Of a stretch of DNA of 64,000 nucleotides, positions 9,848 to 21,095 are shown piece after piece (the first letter of the stretch is position 1; every line of letters starts with the position of its first letter). The stretch comes from UBA4732 sp963823075 (GTDB lineage Bacteria; Planctomycetota; Planctomycetia; Gemmatales; Gemmataceae). The notes beneath the pieces are model-generated. The model did not search any database, was not told the origin of the DNA, and was given only the letters and a program-made list of their open reading frames with translations. Location: the NCBI GenBank assembly GCA_963823075.1, contig CAWGKE010000010.1, positions 491,959 to 555,958 of the forward strand, written 5' to 3'. The position numbers and the translations under genes were made by a program.

Positions 9848-9987
9848 GCGCGGCGTGGCCAAATCGCCCAGCCGCGGGTAGACTAATACGGGCGGCGTCC
9901 ATCGCGGATTGGGGGCCGTTGCCCCCATCCGGCTGCGGACGTTTTGTTGTCTCCACGGTTTCACCGCCGTGGCCGAAATGAAGAAGC

Positions 9988-11010
9988 ATGAGCGAAGAAC
10001 GCACGCCATTGCCGCGCCCGCGCTGCCGCAGCCTGATGGGCGTCCGCATCCTGGGCACGGGGAGCTACGTCCCCGACGCCGTCGTCACCAACGAACACCT
10101 GCAACAGCGGTTCGGCTTCGATTCCGACTGGATCGTCAAGCGCACCGGCATCCTGGAACGGCGCCACGCCCTGCCGCACCAGGCCACCAGCGACCTGTGT
10201 CACGAAGCGGCGGTTCGCGCCATCGACAAGGCCGGCGTCAACCCGCGCGACATCGACCTCGTGGTGCTGGCCACGTTCACGCCGGACATGTCGTTCCCCT
10301 CGACGGCCTGCCTGGTGCAGGACCGGCTGAAGCTGAGCGCCGCGGCGATCGAGGTGGAGGCGGCCTGCGCCGGCTTCATGTACGCGCTGATTACCGGAGC
10401 GGCCTACGTCGTCTCCGGGGCGAGCGACGTGGCGCTGGTGATCGGCGGCGACTGCAACTCGCGCGTGCTGAACCCCAACGACGTCAAAACCTATCCGTTG
10501 TTCGGCGACGGGGCCGGGGCCGTGGTGCTGGCGCGCGGCCGGCCGGACCAGGGCTTGCTGAGCTTCAGCCTCGGCGCCGACGGCGGCGGCGGCGACTTGC
10601 TGAGCCGGCCGACGTGCGGCAGCCGTATGCCGCCGACCCCCGAAATGCTGGCCCAGGGCCTGCACTACATGCACATGGACGGCCGGGCGGTGTTCCGCTG
10701 GGCCGTCGCCATTCTCTGCGACACCATCCAGGACGTGCTGACGGCCGCCAACCTCAAGGCGGCCGACGTCGATCTCTACGTCCCCCACCAGGCCAACATT
10801 CGCATCATCAACGCGGCCATCGACGTGCTTCATATCCCGCGAAACAAGGTCTACAATAACCTCGATCGGTACGGCAACACGTCGGCCGGTTCGGTGCCGC
10901 TGGCGCTGGACGAGGCGACGACCGAGGGCCGCGTCAAGCCGGGCCAGCTGGCGGTGCTGAGCGGCTTCGGCGCCGGGCTGGCGTGGGGCACGGCGGTCGT
11001 GCGCTGGTGA
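9988..11010 (+). CDS. fabH: Beta-ketoacyl-ACP synthase III (FabH-type)
   Basis: A 340-residue thiolase-fold enzyme that condenses an acyl-CoA with malonyl-ACP to start fatty-acid synthesis. The catalytic triad is visible: Cys127 in EVEAACAGFMYAL, His267 in YVPHQANIRI and Asn297 in DRYGNTSAGS. GFGAGLAWGTAVVRW is the usual C-terminal glycine-rich loop. The annotated start gives a 16-residue extension (MSEERTPLPRPRCRSL) before MGVRILGTGSYVP; the ATG at 10036 would give a more typical FabH N-terminus, but neither has a strong ribosome site. It is not in an obvious fatty-acid operon here, so a specialised KASIII role is possible. The frame is intact. Confidence 0.9.
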   Translation: MSEERTPLPRPRCRSLMGVRILGTGSYVPDAVVTNEHLQQRFGFDSDWIVKRTGILERRHALPHQATSDLCHEAAVRAIDKAGVNPRDIDLVVLATFTPDMSFPSTACLVQDRLKLSAAAIEVEAACAGFMYALITGAAYVVSGASDVALVIGGDCNSRVLNPNDVKTYPLFGDGAGAVVLARGRPDQGLLSFSLGADGGGGDLLSRPTCGSRMPPTPEMLAQGLHYMHMDGRAVFRWAVAILCDTIQDVLTAANLKAADVDLYVPHQANIRIINAAIDVLHIPRNKVYNNLDRYGNTSAGSVPLALDEATTEGRVKPGQLAVLSGFGAGLAWGTAVVRW

Positions 11011-11143
11011 CCGATCGGGTCGGAAAGCGGCCGCTGGTCACGCCCGCCGCACTTCGCCTTGCACGGCCCTTCCAAACCCACTAAACTGCGGTCTTGGGGC
11101 CGAACAGCCCAGGGGTGGAACCCTCCTAACGGATTCACAGAGA

Positions 11144-12934
11144 ATGAATTACGACCCCACCAACCCCCTCATCGTCCAGGGCGACCGCTCCGTCCTGGTC
11201 GAGGTGGACAATCCGCGCTACGCCGAGGCCCGCGACGCCCTGGCGCCCTTCGCCGAGCTGGAGAAAAGCCCCGAACACATCCACACCTACCGCCTCACGC
11301 CTCTGTCGCTGTGGAACGCCGCCGCCGCCGGCATGACCGCCGACGCCATGATCGACGTGCTCCGCAACTACAGCAAGTTCCCCGTGCCGTCCAACCTCGC
11401 CGCCGACCTGGCCGAGGTCGTCAGCCGCTATGGCCGCGTTCGCTTGGAGCGGATGCCCGAGACTTCATGTGCCACGGCCGTGTCAGCCGTGGTGGACGGC
11501 CCGAACACGACTGACACAGCCCTGGCGCACGGCGAGTCGCCCGCCATGCCGGGCTTGCGGCTGGTTTGCAAGGACGCGCCGCTGCTCGAAGAGCTGTCCC
11601 GGCAGCCGAAGGTTCGAGCGTTCCTCGGCGACCGGATCGACGCCACCAGTTTCCGCATCGAACCGGCCTTCCGCGGCGTCCTGAAGCAGGCCCTCATCGC
11701 CGTCGGCTATCCGGCCGAGGACGTGGCCGGCTACACCGAAGGCGCCGCCCTGCCGATCCACCTGCGCACGGTCGCGCGATCCGGCCTGCCGTTCCACGTC
11801 CGCGATTACCAGCGCGAGGCGGCCGACGTCTTCTACGCCGGCGGCGACGCCCGCGGCGGCAGCGGCGTCGTCGTGCTGCCGTGCGGCGCCGGCAAGACCA
11901 TCGTCGGCATCGCCGCGATGGCCCTGATGCACCGCAACACCCTCGTCCTGACCACCGGCATCACGGCCGTCAAGCAATGGCGCCGCGAGATCCTCGACAA
12001 GACCGACCTCACTGAGGAGCAGGTCGGCGAGTACACCGGCGACACCAAGGAAATCGGGCCGGTGACGCTGGCGACTTATCAGATCCTCACCCACCGCAAC
12101 GACAAGACGGAGGAGTTCCCGCATTTTCAACTCTTCGACAAGCGCGACTGGGGCCTGATCATTTACGACGAGGTGCATTTGCTGCCGGCCCCGGTCTTCC
12201 GCGTGACGGCCCACATCCAGGCGCGGCGCCGCCTGGGCCTGACGGCGACGCTGGTGCGCGAGGACGGCCGCGAGGCCGACGTGTTCAGCCTGATCGGCCC
12301 GAAGAAATACGACGTGCCGTGGCGCGAGCTGGAGACGCGCGGCTGGATCGCCGAGGCGACCTGCGCCGAGGTGCGCGTGGCCATGCCGGAAGCCCTGCGC
12401 ATGGAATACGCCGTGGCCGAGTGGCGCGACAAGTACCGCATCGCCAGCGAGAACCCGGCCAAGGACGACGTGGTGGCCGCCCTGCTGGAGCGCTACACCG
12501 ACAGCCGCGTCCTCATCATCGGCCAGTATCTCAAGCAGCTGCGGCGGCTGCGCAAGCGCTTCAACCTGCCGCTCATCACCGGCCAGACGCCGAACCCCGA
12601 GCGCGAGGATCTCTACAACAAGTTCCGTCATGGCGAGGTGCGTCAGCTGATCCTCTCGAAGGTCGGCAACTTCGCGCTGGACCTGCCGGACGCCAACGTG
12701 CTGATCCAGGTGTCCGGCACGTTCGGCTCGCGCCAGGAGGAGGCGCAGCGGCTGGGGCGGATCTTGCGGCCGAAGTCGGGCGGCGAGGTGGCCCACTTCT
12801 ACACGCTGGTGACGCGCGACACGCGCGAACAGGACTTCGCCCACCACCGCCAGCTGTTCCTGACCGAGCAGGGATACAGCTACCGCATCGCCGACGGCAC
12901 AGAGCTGACGGAACTGTTGCAGGCGGCCGGATGA
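11144..12934 (+). CDS. XPB/Rad25-like superfamily 2 DNA helicase
   Basis: A 596-residue 3'-5' helicase of the XPB type. The N-terminal damage-recognition-like domain spans about residues 1-215. Walker A is LPCGAGKTIVG near residue 246, the DEVH box is IIYDEVHLLPAP near 342, and the RED-type motif TATLVREDGRE near 371 is characteristic of XPB. Motif VI is QRLGRILRPK. XPB homologues unwind DNA in repair or transcription-coupled contexts; bacterial forms are poorly characterised. The N-terminal domain is interrupted around residues 107-135 by an in-frame repeat (TSCATAVSAVVDGP...). It is followed on the same strand by a small unknown gene and a Helicase_C_3 gene, which suggests a functional unit. 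Confidence 0.9.
   Translation: MNYDPTNPLIVQGDRSVLVEVDNPRYAEARDALAPFAELEKSPEHIHTYRLTPLSLWNAAAAGMTADAMIDVLRNYSKFPVPSNLAADLAEVVSRYGRVRLERMPETSCATAVSAVVDGPNTTDTALAHGESPAMPGLRLVCKDAPLLEELSRQPKVRAFLGDRIDATSFRIEPAFRGVLKQALIAVGYPAEDVAGYTEGAALPIHLRTVARSGLPFHVRDYQREAADVFYAGGDARGGSGVVVLPCGAGKTIVGIAAMALMHRNTLVLTTGITAVKQWRREILDKTDLTEEQVGEYTGDTKEIGPVTLATYQILTHRNDKTEEFPHFQLFDKRDWGLIIYDEVHLLPAPVFRVTAHIQARRRLGLTATLVREDGREADVFSLIGPKKYDVPWRELETRGWIAEATCAEVRVAMPEALRMEYAVAEWRDKYRIASENPAKDDVVAALLERYTDSRVLIIGQYLKQLRRLRKRFNLPLITGQTPNPEREDLYNKFRHGEVRQLILSKVGNFALDLPDANVLIQVSGTFGSRQEEAQRLGRILRPKSGGEVAHFYTLVTRDTREQDFAHHRQLFLTEQGYSYRIADGTELTELLQAAG
11468..11541. repeat. Imperfect inverted repeat inserted in frame in the helicase gene
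   Basis: The left arm begins TGTGCCACGGCCGTGTCAGC and the right arm ends CTGACACAGCCCTGGCGCAC; the arms pair with a few mismatches. A second copy of the left arm (TGCGCCACGGCTGTTTCAGC) lies at the 3' end of mtaB near 56711. Both are translated as CATAVSAV. The segment interrupts a conserved XPB-type sequence between RVRLERMPE and LRLVCKDAPLLEE, so it is a later insertion that kept the frame. Confidence 0.75.
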
Positions 12935-12938
12935 ACGC

Positions 12939-13048
12939 AGACAAGGAGATAGAGGAGACAAGGAGAACCGAATGTATTGCCGTCTCGATCAAACGGATAA
13001 TCGTCTGGGGGCATCTCGTTCTTTGTCTCATCTCCTTGTCTCCTTGTC
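12939..13048. repeat. Inverted purine/pyrimidine repeat between helicase and small gene
   Basis: GACAAGGAGATAGAGGAGAC and AAGGAG at 12940-12965 are answered by CTCATCTCCTTGTCTCCTTG at 13025-13044, giving a long imperfect stem with a loop of about 60 bp. A similar GGAGATAGAAGAG sequence occurs within the IS at about 46540. The repeat fills the only sizeable gap in the helicase gene run. It may be a mobile hairpin or affect mRNA processing; no promoter is evident. Confidence 0.7.
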
Positions 13049-13072
13049 TATCCAAGCGGGGGGTAGAGCCGG

Positions 13073-13339
13073 ATGTTGAACGAACCCCCGCGTCCCGCCG
13101 CCGGCGCCCGCATCCCGGTGAAGCTGCACCGGCGCGTCTGCCTGATCCAGACGGAAGACGCCGTGCTGGCCGAGGAACTGATGGCCCGCAAGAAGCTGGC
13201 GCAGGACGTCGTCGGCCGACTCACGGATCGCGTTCTCCTGGTCCGTCCCGGGCGCGTGGAGGCCGTGATCCAGGAATTGCAGCGGATGGGACATACACCG
13301 CAAGTCGTCGCCAAGGAGCCGGGTCGGCGCACGGGCTGA
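13073..13339 (+). CDS. Small unknown protein between XPB-like helicase and Helicase_C_3 protein
   Basis: An 88-residue protein beginning MLNEPPRPAAGARIPVKLHR and containing EDAVLAEELMARKKLAQDVV and RVLLVRPGRVEAVIQELQRM. It has an alpha/beta pattern without transmembrane segments or metal-binding cysteines. I do not recognise the family. It starts 138 bp after the helicase stop and ends 12 bp before the next gene, so it is probably co-transcribed and may bridge or regulate its two neighbours. The frame is intact and the codon use resembles the neighbours. Confidence 0.65.
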   Translation: MLNEPPRPAAGARIPVKLHRRVCLIQTEDAVLAEELMARKKLAQDVVGRLTDRVLLVRPGRVEAVIQELQRMGHTPQVVAKEPGRRTG

Positions 13340-13351
13340 CCGCCGACCATC

Positions 13352-15532
13352 ATGCCGAACGCCGATCCCGCCCTCTGGTCCGACCTGCTGCGGCGCACCC
13401 TGTCCGCCTACGACGAACCCCTTCTGCGCCAGGTCGCCGCCCGCCTCATCCGACCGCGCAACCAGTGGCCGGTCGCGGAGCTGATCGACCGCTGCGTCGC
13501 CGCCGTCGAAAACCCGGCCGTTCTCGACCGCCGGCGGGCCGACCTGGAACCTGAGCCGCGCCGCCTGCTGGCCCTGATCGGCCACAGTCGTCAGCCGACC
13601 TGGGACCTCGGCAATCTCATCGAAATGCTGTTGGCCCTCGGCTGCCCCGACGGCTTGGCCCCCGTCTTCGCGCTCCTGCAAGCCGGCCTGCTTTTCCCGA
13701 GTCTGCCGGAGGCGGCCGGCGCGGTGCGGATCAAGACGTTCGAGCAATGGCTGGCCTTTCCCGGCGCCACGGGACTGGCCGTCTTCACACCGCCGCCGAT
13801 CGCGTCGCGCGCCGTCGGCGAGGACTTGGGATTGCCGGACCTGTCATCAAAGGATGAAGGCGGAAGGATGAAGGATGAAGGAAAGCAAGAGGACGCTTCC
13901 GGTTCATCCTTCATCCTTCATCCTTCATCCTTTCAGGAGGCCGACGGCCTGGAATGGCTCCTCCGCATGGCCGTGCTGTGGCAGCAAACGGCGTCGGCGC
14001 CGTTGCGGCGGACGCAGCAGGGCGATTTCTTCAAACGCGATCTGGAAAGGCTGGGGCAGGATCCGCTGCTGAACGGCCCGCCGGCCGACCGGCTGGCCGA
14101 CGTACCGGACATGGGGTTTCTCACGGCCGTGCTGGCGGAGCGCGTGGGCGTGCTGCGCGAGGCGGAGGGAGAGGTCCGGGTGGGGTCGCTGCCGGCGGAG
14201 TGGGAGGCCGGGCTGGCGCCGTCGCTGGAAGCGCTGTGGTCGCAGCTGCCGCGGCTGCGGGCCTGGAACCCGATCGACGGCTGGCGCGGCGGCGAGCAGC
14301 CGGCCGGCAACCCGTTCCCGTCGGCGTACCTGCTGGCGTTCTTGCTGCTGGCCCGTCTGCCGGCCGACGCCTGGGTCGGCCCCGACGCCGTGGAAGCGTG
14401 GCTTGACGAACATCATCCCTACTGGAAGGATGAATTTCTGCGGCCGTCGCGCCGCGGGCCGTGGATGGAGACGTTCCTGCTCGGCGTGGCGTATCCCCTG
14501 CGGCTGGTGCAGGCCGTGCGGGACGGCGAGGAATGGCGGGTGCGTTTGTCGCCGACCGGCCGCTGGCTGCTCGGCCTGGGCGAAGCCCCGTCTCTGGAGA
14601 GTCCGTACACGCAGACGCTGCTGGTGCAACCCAATCTCGAAATCATCGCCTACCGGCAGGGACTGAGTTCCGCCCTGGTCGCTCGGCTGACGCGCTTCGC
14701 GGCGTGGAAAAGCCTGAGCGCGGCCTGCACGCTGCAACTGGAGCCGGACACGGTGTACCGCGCCCTGGAGTCCGGCGAAACCTACGAGTCGATCCGTCAA
14801 GCGCTGGAGCAGCACAGCACCAAGGCGCTGCCCAACGCGGTGCTGGACCTGCTGCGCACCTGGTCGAACAAGCGCGATCGCATCACCATTTATCCGGCGG
14901 CGACGCTGCTGGAGTTCGCCACGGCGGAGGACCTTCAGGAAGCGCTGGCCCGCGGCGTGCCGGCCGTGCGCATCTCCGACCGCCTGGCGGTCGTGGCGAC
15001 CGAGGACGGGATGGAGTTCCGCCACTTCCGCCTGAGCGGCACGCGCGACTACGCCCTGCCGCCGGAGCGGTGCGTCTCCGTCGAGCCGGACGGCGTGACG
15101 CTGACGGTGGACCTGGCGCGCTCCGACCTGCTGCTGGAAACCGAGCTGCCGCGCTTCGCGGAGCGGATCGACGGCTCGCCGTCGGCCGGCCTGCGTCCGT
15201 ACGTCCTGACGCCGGCCTCGCTGGAGGCGGCCCGCTCGGCGGGGATGACGCTGGGCGCGCTGGAGGTTTGGTTTCAGCAGCGGACGGGCGAACCCTTGCC
15301 GCCGGCGGCGCGTCTGCTGATGGCGAACGGCGAGGCGCCTCCGGCCCGCTTCCAACGGCATCTGGTGCTGCACGTGGCGAACGAGGAAACGGCCGACGGC
15401 CTGATGCAGTGGCCGCCGACGCGCGAGCTGATCGCGGCGCGGCTGGGGCCGACGGCGCTGGCGGTGGAGGAGGAGCGGGCGGACGAGCTGCGGCGGCGGC
15501 TGGGGGCGGTAGGGGTGGCGCTGGCGGAGTGA
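13352..15532 (+). CDS. Helicase-associated protein with Helicase_C_3 (XPB/Ssl2 N-terminal-like) domain
   Basis: A 726-residue protein. Its middle and C-terminal parts match the XPB/Ssl2-type Helicase_C_3 region: LLVQPNLEIIAYRQGLSSAL, RFAAWKSLSAACTLQLEPDT, SGETYESIRQALEQHSTKAL and NKRDRITIYPAATLLEF. No Walker motifs are visible, so it is not itself a helicase. It likely assists the XPB-like enzyme encoded upstream; in eukaryotes p52/Tfb2 has such a role for XPB, but that parallel is my inference. Residues about 168-195 (SKDEGGRMKDEGKQEDASGS...) come from a GGATGAA-type repeat inserted in frame. The gene ends directly before the next start (TGAATG). Confidence 0.8.
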   Translation: MPNADPALWSDLLRRTLSAYDEPLLRQVAARLIRPRNQWPVAELIDRCVAAVENPAVLDRRRADLEPEPRRLLALIGHSRQPTWDLGNLIEMLLALGCPDGLAPVFALLQAGLLFPSLPEAAGAVRIKTFEQWLAFPGATGLAVFTPPPIASRAVGEDLGLPDLSSKDEGGRMKDEGKQEDASGSSFILHPSSFQEADGLEWLLRMAVLWQQTASAPLRRTQQGDFFKRDLERLGQDPLLNGPPADRLADVPDMGFLTAVLAERVGVLREAEGEVRVGSLPAEWEAGLAPSLEALWSQLPRLRAWNPIDGWRGGEQPAGNPFPSAYLLAFLLLARLPADAWVGPDAVEAWLDEHHPYWKDEFLRPSRRGPWMETFLLGVAYPLRLVQAVRDGEEWRVRLSPTGRWLLGLGEAPSLESPYTQTLLVQPNLEIIAYRQGLSSALVARLTRFAAWKSLSAACTLQLEPDTVYRALESGETYESIRQALEQHSTKALPNAVLDLLRTWSNKRDRITIYPAATLLEFATAEDLQEALARGVPAVRISDRLAVVATEDGMEFRHFRLSGTRDYALPPERCVSVEPDGVTLTVDLARSDLLLETELPRFAERIDGSPSAGLRPYVLTPASLEAARSAGMTLGALEVWFQQRTGEPLPPAARLLMANGEAPPARFQRHLVLHVANEETADGLMQWPPTRELIAARLGPTALAVEEERADELRRRLGAVGVALAE
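13850..13933. repeat. GGATGAA heptamer repeat, inverted arms, in frame in a coding sequence
   Basis: Three direct copies of GGATGAA at about 13852-13880 are followed, after a 30-bp spacer, by four inverted copies (TTCATCC) at about 13912-13931, so the segment can form a long hairpin. It is translated as KDEGGRMKDEG and SSFILHPSSF without interrupting the Helicase_C_3-protein frame. The hydrophilic low-complexity product sits between conserved blocks and looks inserted. Confidence 0.9.
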
Positions 15533-15925
15533 ATGGGGCGGCCGATGCACTCCAAGTACGCGATACGCTGGCGCATGGATGGCTCGCCGGGAGTCCGGTG
15601 GTACATCATGGGCATTTTGCCCGACGGCAAGTTCTACGGCGATATACTGGACGGGGCAGTGAATCGCGGCACGTCGGTCCAGGGAGTGGTGTCGAACTGG
15701 ACCCGCGCCCAAGAGATCTTGCGGCTCATCGGCAGCGGCCCCGCGATCCAACCGCGGCCATGCTTCGCGCGGCTGGGGCGGTACACGACCAATGTCGGCC
15801 GCAGCGAAGTCGTCTTCGAGTATCAGCCGGGCGATGAACACGAGTCGTCGGCCGCCCAAGCGTTCATTGAACTGATCCAACTGTTGGAACCCGAGGTCTG
15901 CAAAGCGTATGCTCGCCTCTCTTGA
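15533..15925 (+). CDS. Hypothetical protein directly after the Helicase_C_3 gene
   Basis: A 130-residue protein (MGRPMHSKYAIRWRMDGSPG...; KAYARLS at the end). The start at 15533 follows the preceding stop with no gap; an internal ATG at 15545 (MHSKYAIRW) is also possible. The composition is soluble alpha/beta with several tryptophans and no signal peptide, transmembrane segment or recognisable motif. Coupling to the upstream gene suggests co-expression, though the relation to the helicase pair is unknown. I do not recognise the family. Confidence 0.6.
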   Translation: MGRPMHSKYAIRWRMDGSPGVRWYIMGILPDGKFYGDILDGAVNRGTSVQGVVSNWTRAQEILRLIGSGPAIQPRPCFARLGRYTTNVGRSEVVFEYQPGDEHESSAAQAFIELIQLLEPEVCKAYARLS

Positions 15926-15981
15926 TAGGAAAGACCATTCCCTGCCCGCCGGGGTAGAGGCCGGGTCTGACTCGGTGGAAC

Positions 15982-16386
15982 ATGCTGCCCGCTTTCGACG
16001 ACATCGGCCATTTGCCTCCGGGAATCCACCACTGCTCCGTGGCGGAACTGGCAGCACGCTTTGGGAGTGGTTCCGAGGAACGGGAGGCCGAGATGGGCGA
16101 GCTATTGCATTTCATTGAGGCCGCCAAGGAAGCTGGAGTCCGCCGGCTTATGGTGAATGGCAGCTTCGTGACGGGCAAATTGGCTCCCAACGACGTGGAT
16201 GTGGTGTACTTGCCGGGCCCCGATTATCCTCGGCAAGGCCCAAAACTGGACGATGAAGAGCTAGTTTGGCCTTTCCTCCAAATCATCGTCGCGGCAGACG
16301 ACGCGGATTTTGAAGCGTGGGCCGCCCGTCAGTTCGCCACGGATCGAAGACGCCGCCCCAAGGGAGTTGTGGAGGTGATGCTATGA
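15982..16386 (+). CDS. DUF6932-like nucleotidyltransferase-fold protein
   Basis: A 134-residue protein with the pattern GIHHCSVAELAARFGSGSEE, then RRLMVNGSFVTGKLAPNDVD and VVYLPGP. The GSFVT...DVD segment is the GSx10DxD-like signature of minimal nucleotidyltransferases. DUF6932 proteins, as I recall them, share this layout and are often next to a small partner. The ATG at 15982 follows GGTGGA. The stop overlaps the next start (ATGA), so the two genes are coupled. A toxin-antitoxin-like or nucleotide-modifying role is possible but unproven. Confidence 0.65.
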   Translation: MLPAFDDIGHLPPGIHHCSVAELAARFGSGSEEREAEMGELLHFIEAAKEAGVRRLMVNGSFVTGKLAPNDVDVVYLPGPDYPRQGPKLDDEELVWPFLQIIVAADDADFEAWAARQFATDRRRRPKGVVEVML

Positions 16387-16601
16387 GCGAGATTCTGACG
16401 GCCGAGGGATATGAACAGACCAAGGAGAAGCTGCGCGACCTGGAAACGCGATTGGCGGAAATGGAAAAACGCACGGACCTCGATCCGGAGCATCTGGCGA
16501 GCGTTCGCCGGTCTTACAAGATGATAATGCGCGAGTTCCTCCAAGACATCAAACTCTACGAAGCCAGGCGGCCCAAGCAGAATTCCGTGGCGCCGACCTG
16601 A
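16383..16601 (+). CDS. Small coiled-coil protein coupled to DUF6932-like gene
   Basis: A 72-residue, strongly helical protein: MSEILTAEGYEQTKEKLRDL, then ETRLAEMEKRTDLDPEHLAS and SYKMIMREFLQDIKLYEARR. The heptad-like pattern indicates an N-terminal coiled coil faintly like the GreA coiled coil. It overlaps the upstream DUF6932-like gene by four bases. Small helical partners of nucleotidyltransferase-fold proteins can be antitoxins or targets of modification, but no catalytic residues mark this one. I cannot give a function. Confidence 0.65.
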   Translation: MSEILTAEGYEQTKEKLRDLETRLAEMEKRTDLDPEHLASVRRSYKMIMREFLQDIKLYEARRPKQNSVAPT

Positions 16602-16664
16602 TGCGCGGACCAGGAGGTCCGTCCTGTTATTGGCTTCCGTTTGCGGCAACCAGAGGAATCCGCC

Positions 16665-17379
16665 ATGCCCATTCACGACTGGACGCGCGTCCGCGCCAAT
16701 CGATTCCACGACTTCCACCAAAGTTGGACGGTCGCGATCTGCAATGCGCTCAAAACGGGCGGATTGCCCCCCGGTTATTTCACCTTGATCGAGCGGAAGA
16801 CTGTCGCCGCCAAGCCGGATGTCGTCACTCTCGAATTGATCCCTTCGGCCGGTTTGCCGTCTGGAGGATCGGCCGTCGATCTTCAGCCGCCCAAGGCCCG
16901 GTTCGTCACGCGCTCCGAGGCCACTGGATACGCCCGCAAAGCGAACCGCATCACGATTCGCCACCCCGACGGCGACGTGGTCGCCATCCTGGAGATCGTC
17001 TCGCCGGGGAACAAGGACAGCCGGCACGCGCTGCGCCTTCGTCCGCAAGGCGGTCGAGTTCCTGGAGGCCGGAGTGCATCTGCTGATCGTGGACCTGTTC
17101 CCGCCCGGTCCCCGCGACCCCCAGAGCATTCACAAGGCGATCTGGGACCGCCTTCACGACGAGCCGTTTGCCCTGCCGCCGGACAAGCCCCTGACCGTGG
17201 CGGCCTACGCCGTCGGGACCGAGACGGTCGCCTACGTCGAGCCGGTCGCAGTCGGCGACCCCTTGCCGGACATGCCCATCTTCCTGACGGCGGGTCGGTA
17301 CGTGCCGTGCCCCCTGGAGGCGACCTACCAGACGGCCTGGGAGCAGGTTCCGGCGCCGTTGCGGCAACCTCTGGAGTGA
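16665..17379 (+). CDS. DUF4058 family protein, one frame break
   Basis: About 238 residues. The start MPIHDWTRVRANRFHDFHQSWTVAI is the hallmark N-terminus of DUF4058 proteins, which are common in planctomycetes and cyanobacteria and have no known function. Later conserved segments are GDVVAILEIVSPGNKDS, VEFLEAGVHLLIVDLFPPGP and LEATYQTAWEQVPAPLRQPL. The EIVSPGNK segment resembles a nuclease-like Exx...K element; that is only a suggestion. The frame breaks near 17035, one extra base bringing the two halves together. It follows the DUF6932/coiled-coil pair by 64 bp and precedes an aminotransferase by 15 bp. Confidence 0.75.
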
Positions 17380-17394
17380 GCGGAGCAAGCAGCG

Positions 17395-18327
17395 ATGCCG
17401 CCAGCGACGCCCCTCGTCTACCTCAACGGCCGTTTCCTACCCCAGAGCGAAGCTCATCTCACCCTGCACGACGCCGGTTTCGTCTGGGGCGCTACGGTGA
17501 CTGACCTCTGCCGCACCTTCGCCGGACGGCCCTTCCGCCTGGCCGATCATCTGAATCGGTTCCGCAAAAGCTGCGAGGCCGCCCGCGTACCGATGACGGC
17601 ATCCAACGAGGAACTGACTGCGGTGGCCGAGCGACTGGTCGCGCACAACTACCCTCCGGTTGTTGACGCTCCCGGCTCGCCGGGCGGCGATCTCGCCATC
17701 GTCTTTTTCGCCACGCCCGGCCCGATCGGCTACTACCTCGGCGAACCCGGCGGCCCCGGCGACGGCCCGCCCACGCTCGGCGTCCACACCTTCCCGCTGC
17801 CCTTCGCCCGCTACCACCGCCTCATCCGTGACGGGGCCGTCCTCGTCGTTCCCTCCGTGCGGCATGTCCCCGCCGATTGCGTCGATCCGCGCATCAAGCA
17901 GCGCAGCCGTCTCTCCGGCTGGATCGCCGACCAGGAGGCCCGCCGCATCGAACCCGGCGCCTCCGCCCTGCTGCTCGACGCCGACGGCTTCGTCACCGAA
18001 ACGGTCGCCGCCAACTTCCTCGTCGTCCGCGGCGGGACGGTCCTGTCGCCGCCGCGCGACTCCATTCTCAACGGCGTCAGCTTGCAGATCGTGGAGGAGC
18101 TGTGCCGCGATCTCGGCATTCCGTTTGCCGAGCGGCGGCTGACGGTCGAGGACTGCCGCGCGGCCGACGAGGCGATGCTGGCGGGAACGTCGTACTGCCT
18201 GGCCGGCGTCCGCCGCGTCGCGGGAATTGACCTCTCCTGGCCCGGACAGGTCCGACCGCGCCTGTTGTATGAGTGGGGCCGGCGCGTCGGCGTCGAGATC
18301 GAGCGGCAGATTTTATCCAATCGGTAG
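17395..18327 (+). CDS. Aminotransferase class IV (branched-chain aminotransferase/ADC-lyase-like)
   Basis: A 310-residue fold-type IV PLP enzyme. VYLNGRFLPQSEAHLTLHDAGF is the characteristic N-terminal strand region, DPRIKQRSRLSG holds the PLP lysine, and ALLLDADGFVTETVAANFLVV is the conserved E-x3-N loop that binds the cofactor. The C-terminal AMLAGTSYCLAGVRRVAGIDL matches the family's final motif. Enzymes of this type transaminate branched-chain amino acids or D-alanine, or act as 4-amino-4-deoxychorismate lyases; sequence alone does not separate these here. The ATG at 17395 follows GGAG. The frame is intact. Confidence 0.85.
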   Translation: MPPATPLVYLNGRFLPQSEAHLTLHDAGFVWGATVTDLCRTFAGRPFRLADHLNRFRKSCEAARVPMTASNEELTAVAERLVAHNYPPVVDAPGSPGGDLAIVFFATPGPIGYYLGEPGGPGDGPPTLGVHTFPLPFARYHRLIRDGAVLVVPSVRHVPADCVDPRIKQRSRLSGWIADQEARRIEPGASALLLDADGFVTETVAANFLVVRGGTVLSPPRDSILNGVSLQIVEELCRDLGIPFAERRLTVEDCRAADEAMLAGTSYCLAGVRRVAGIDLSWPGQVRPRLLYEWGRRVGVEIERQILSNR

Positions 18328-18404
18328 ACTTCCGCGCGCGCCGGCCCTATCCTACCAATCTCTACGGGAGACTCATTCGGCCTTCACTCGGGGAGCAAAC
18401 GGGC

Positions 18405-21072
<2,668 letters not shown>

Positions 21073-21095
21073 GCGGCGCCAAGATGCAAGAACCA

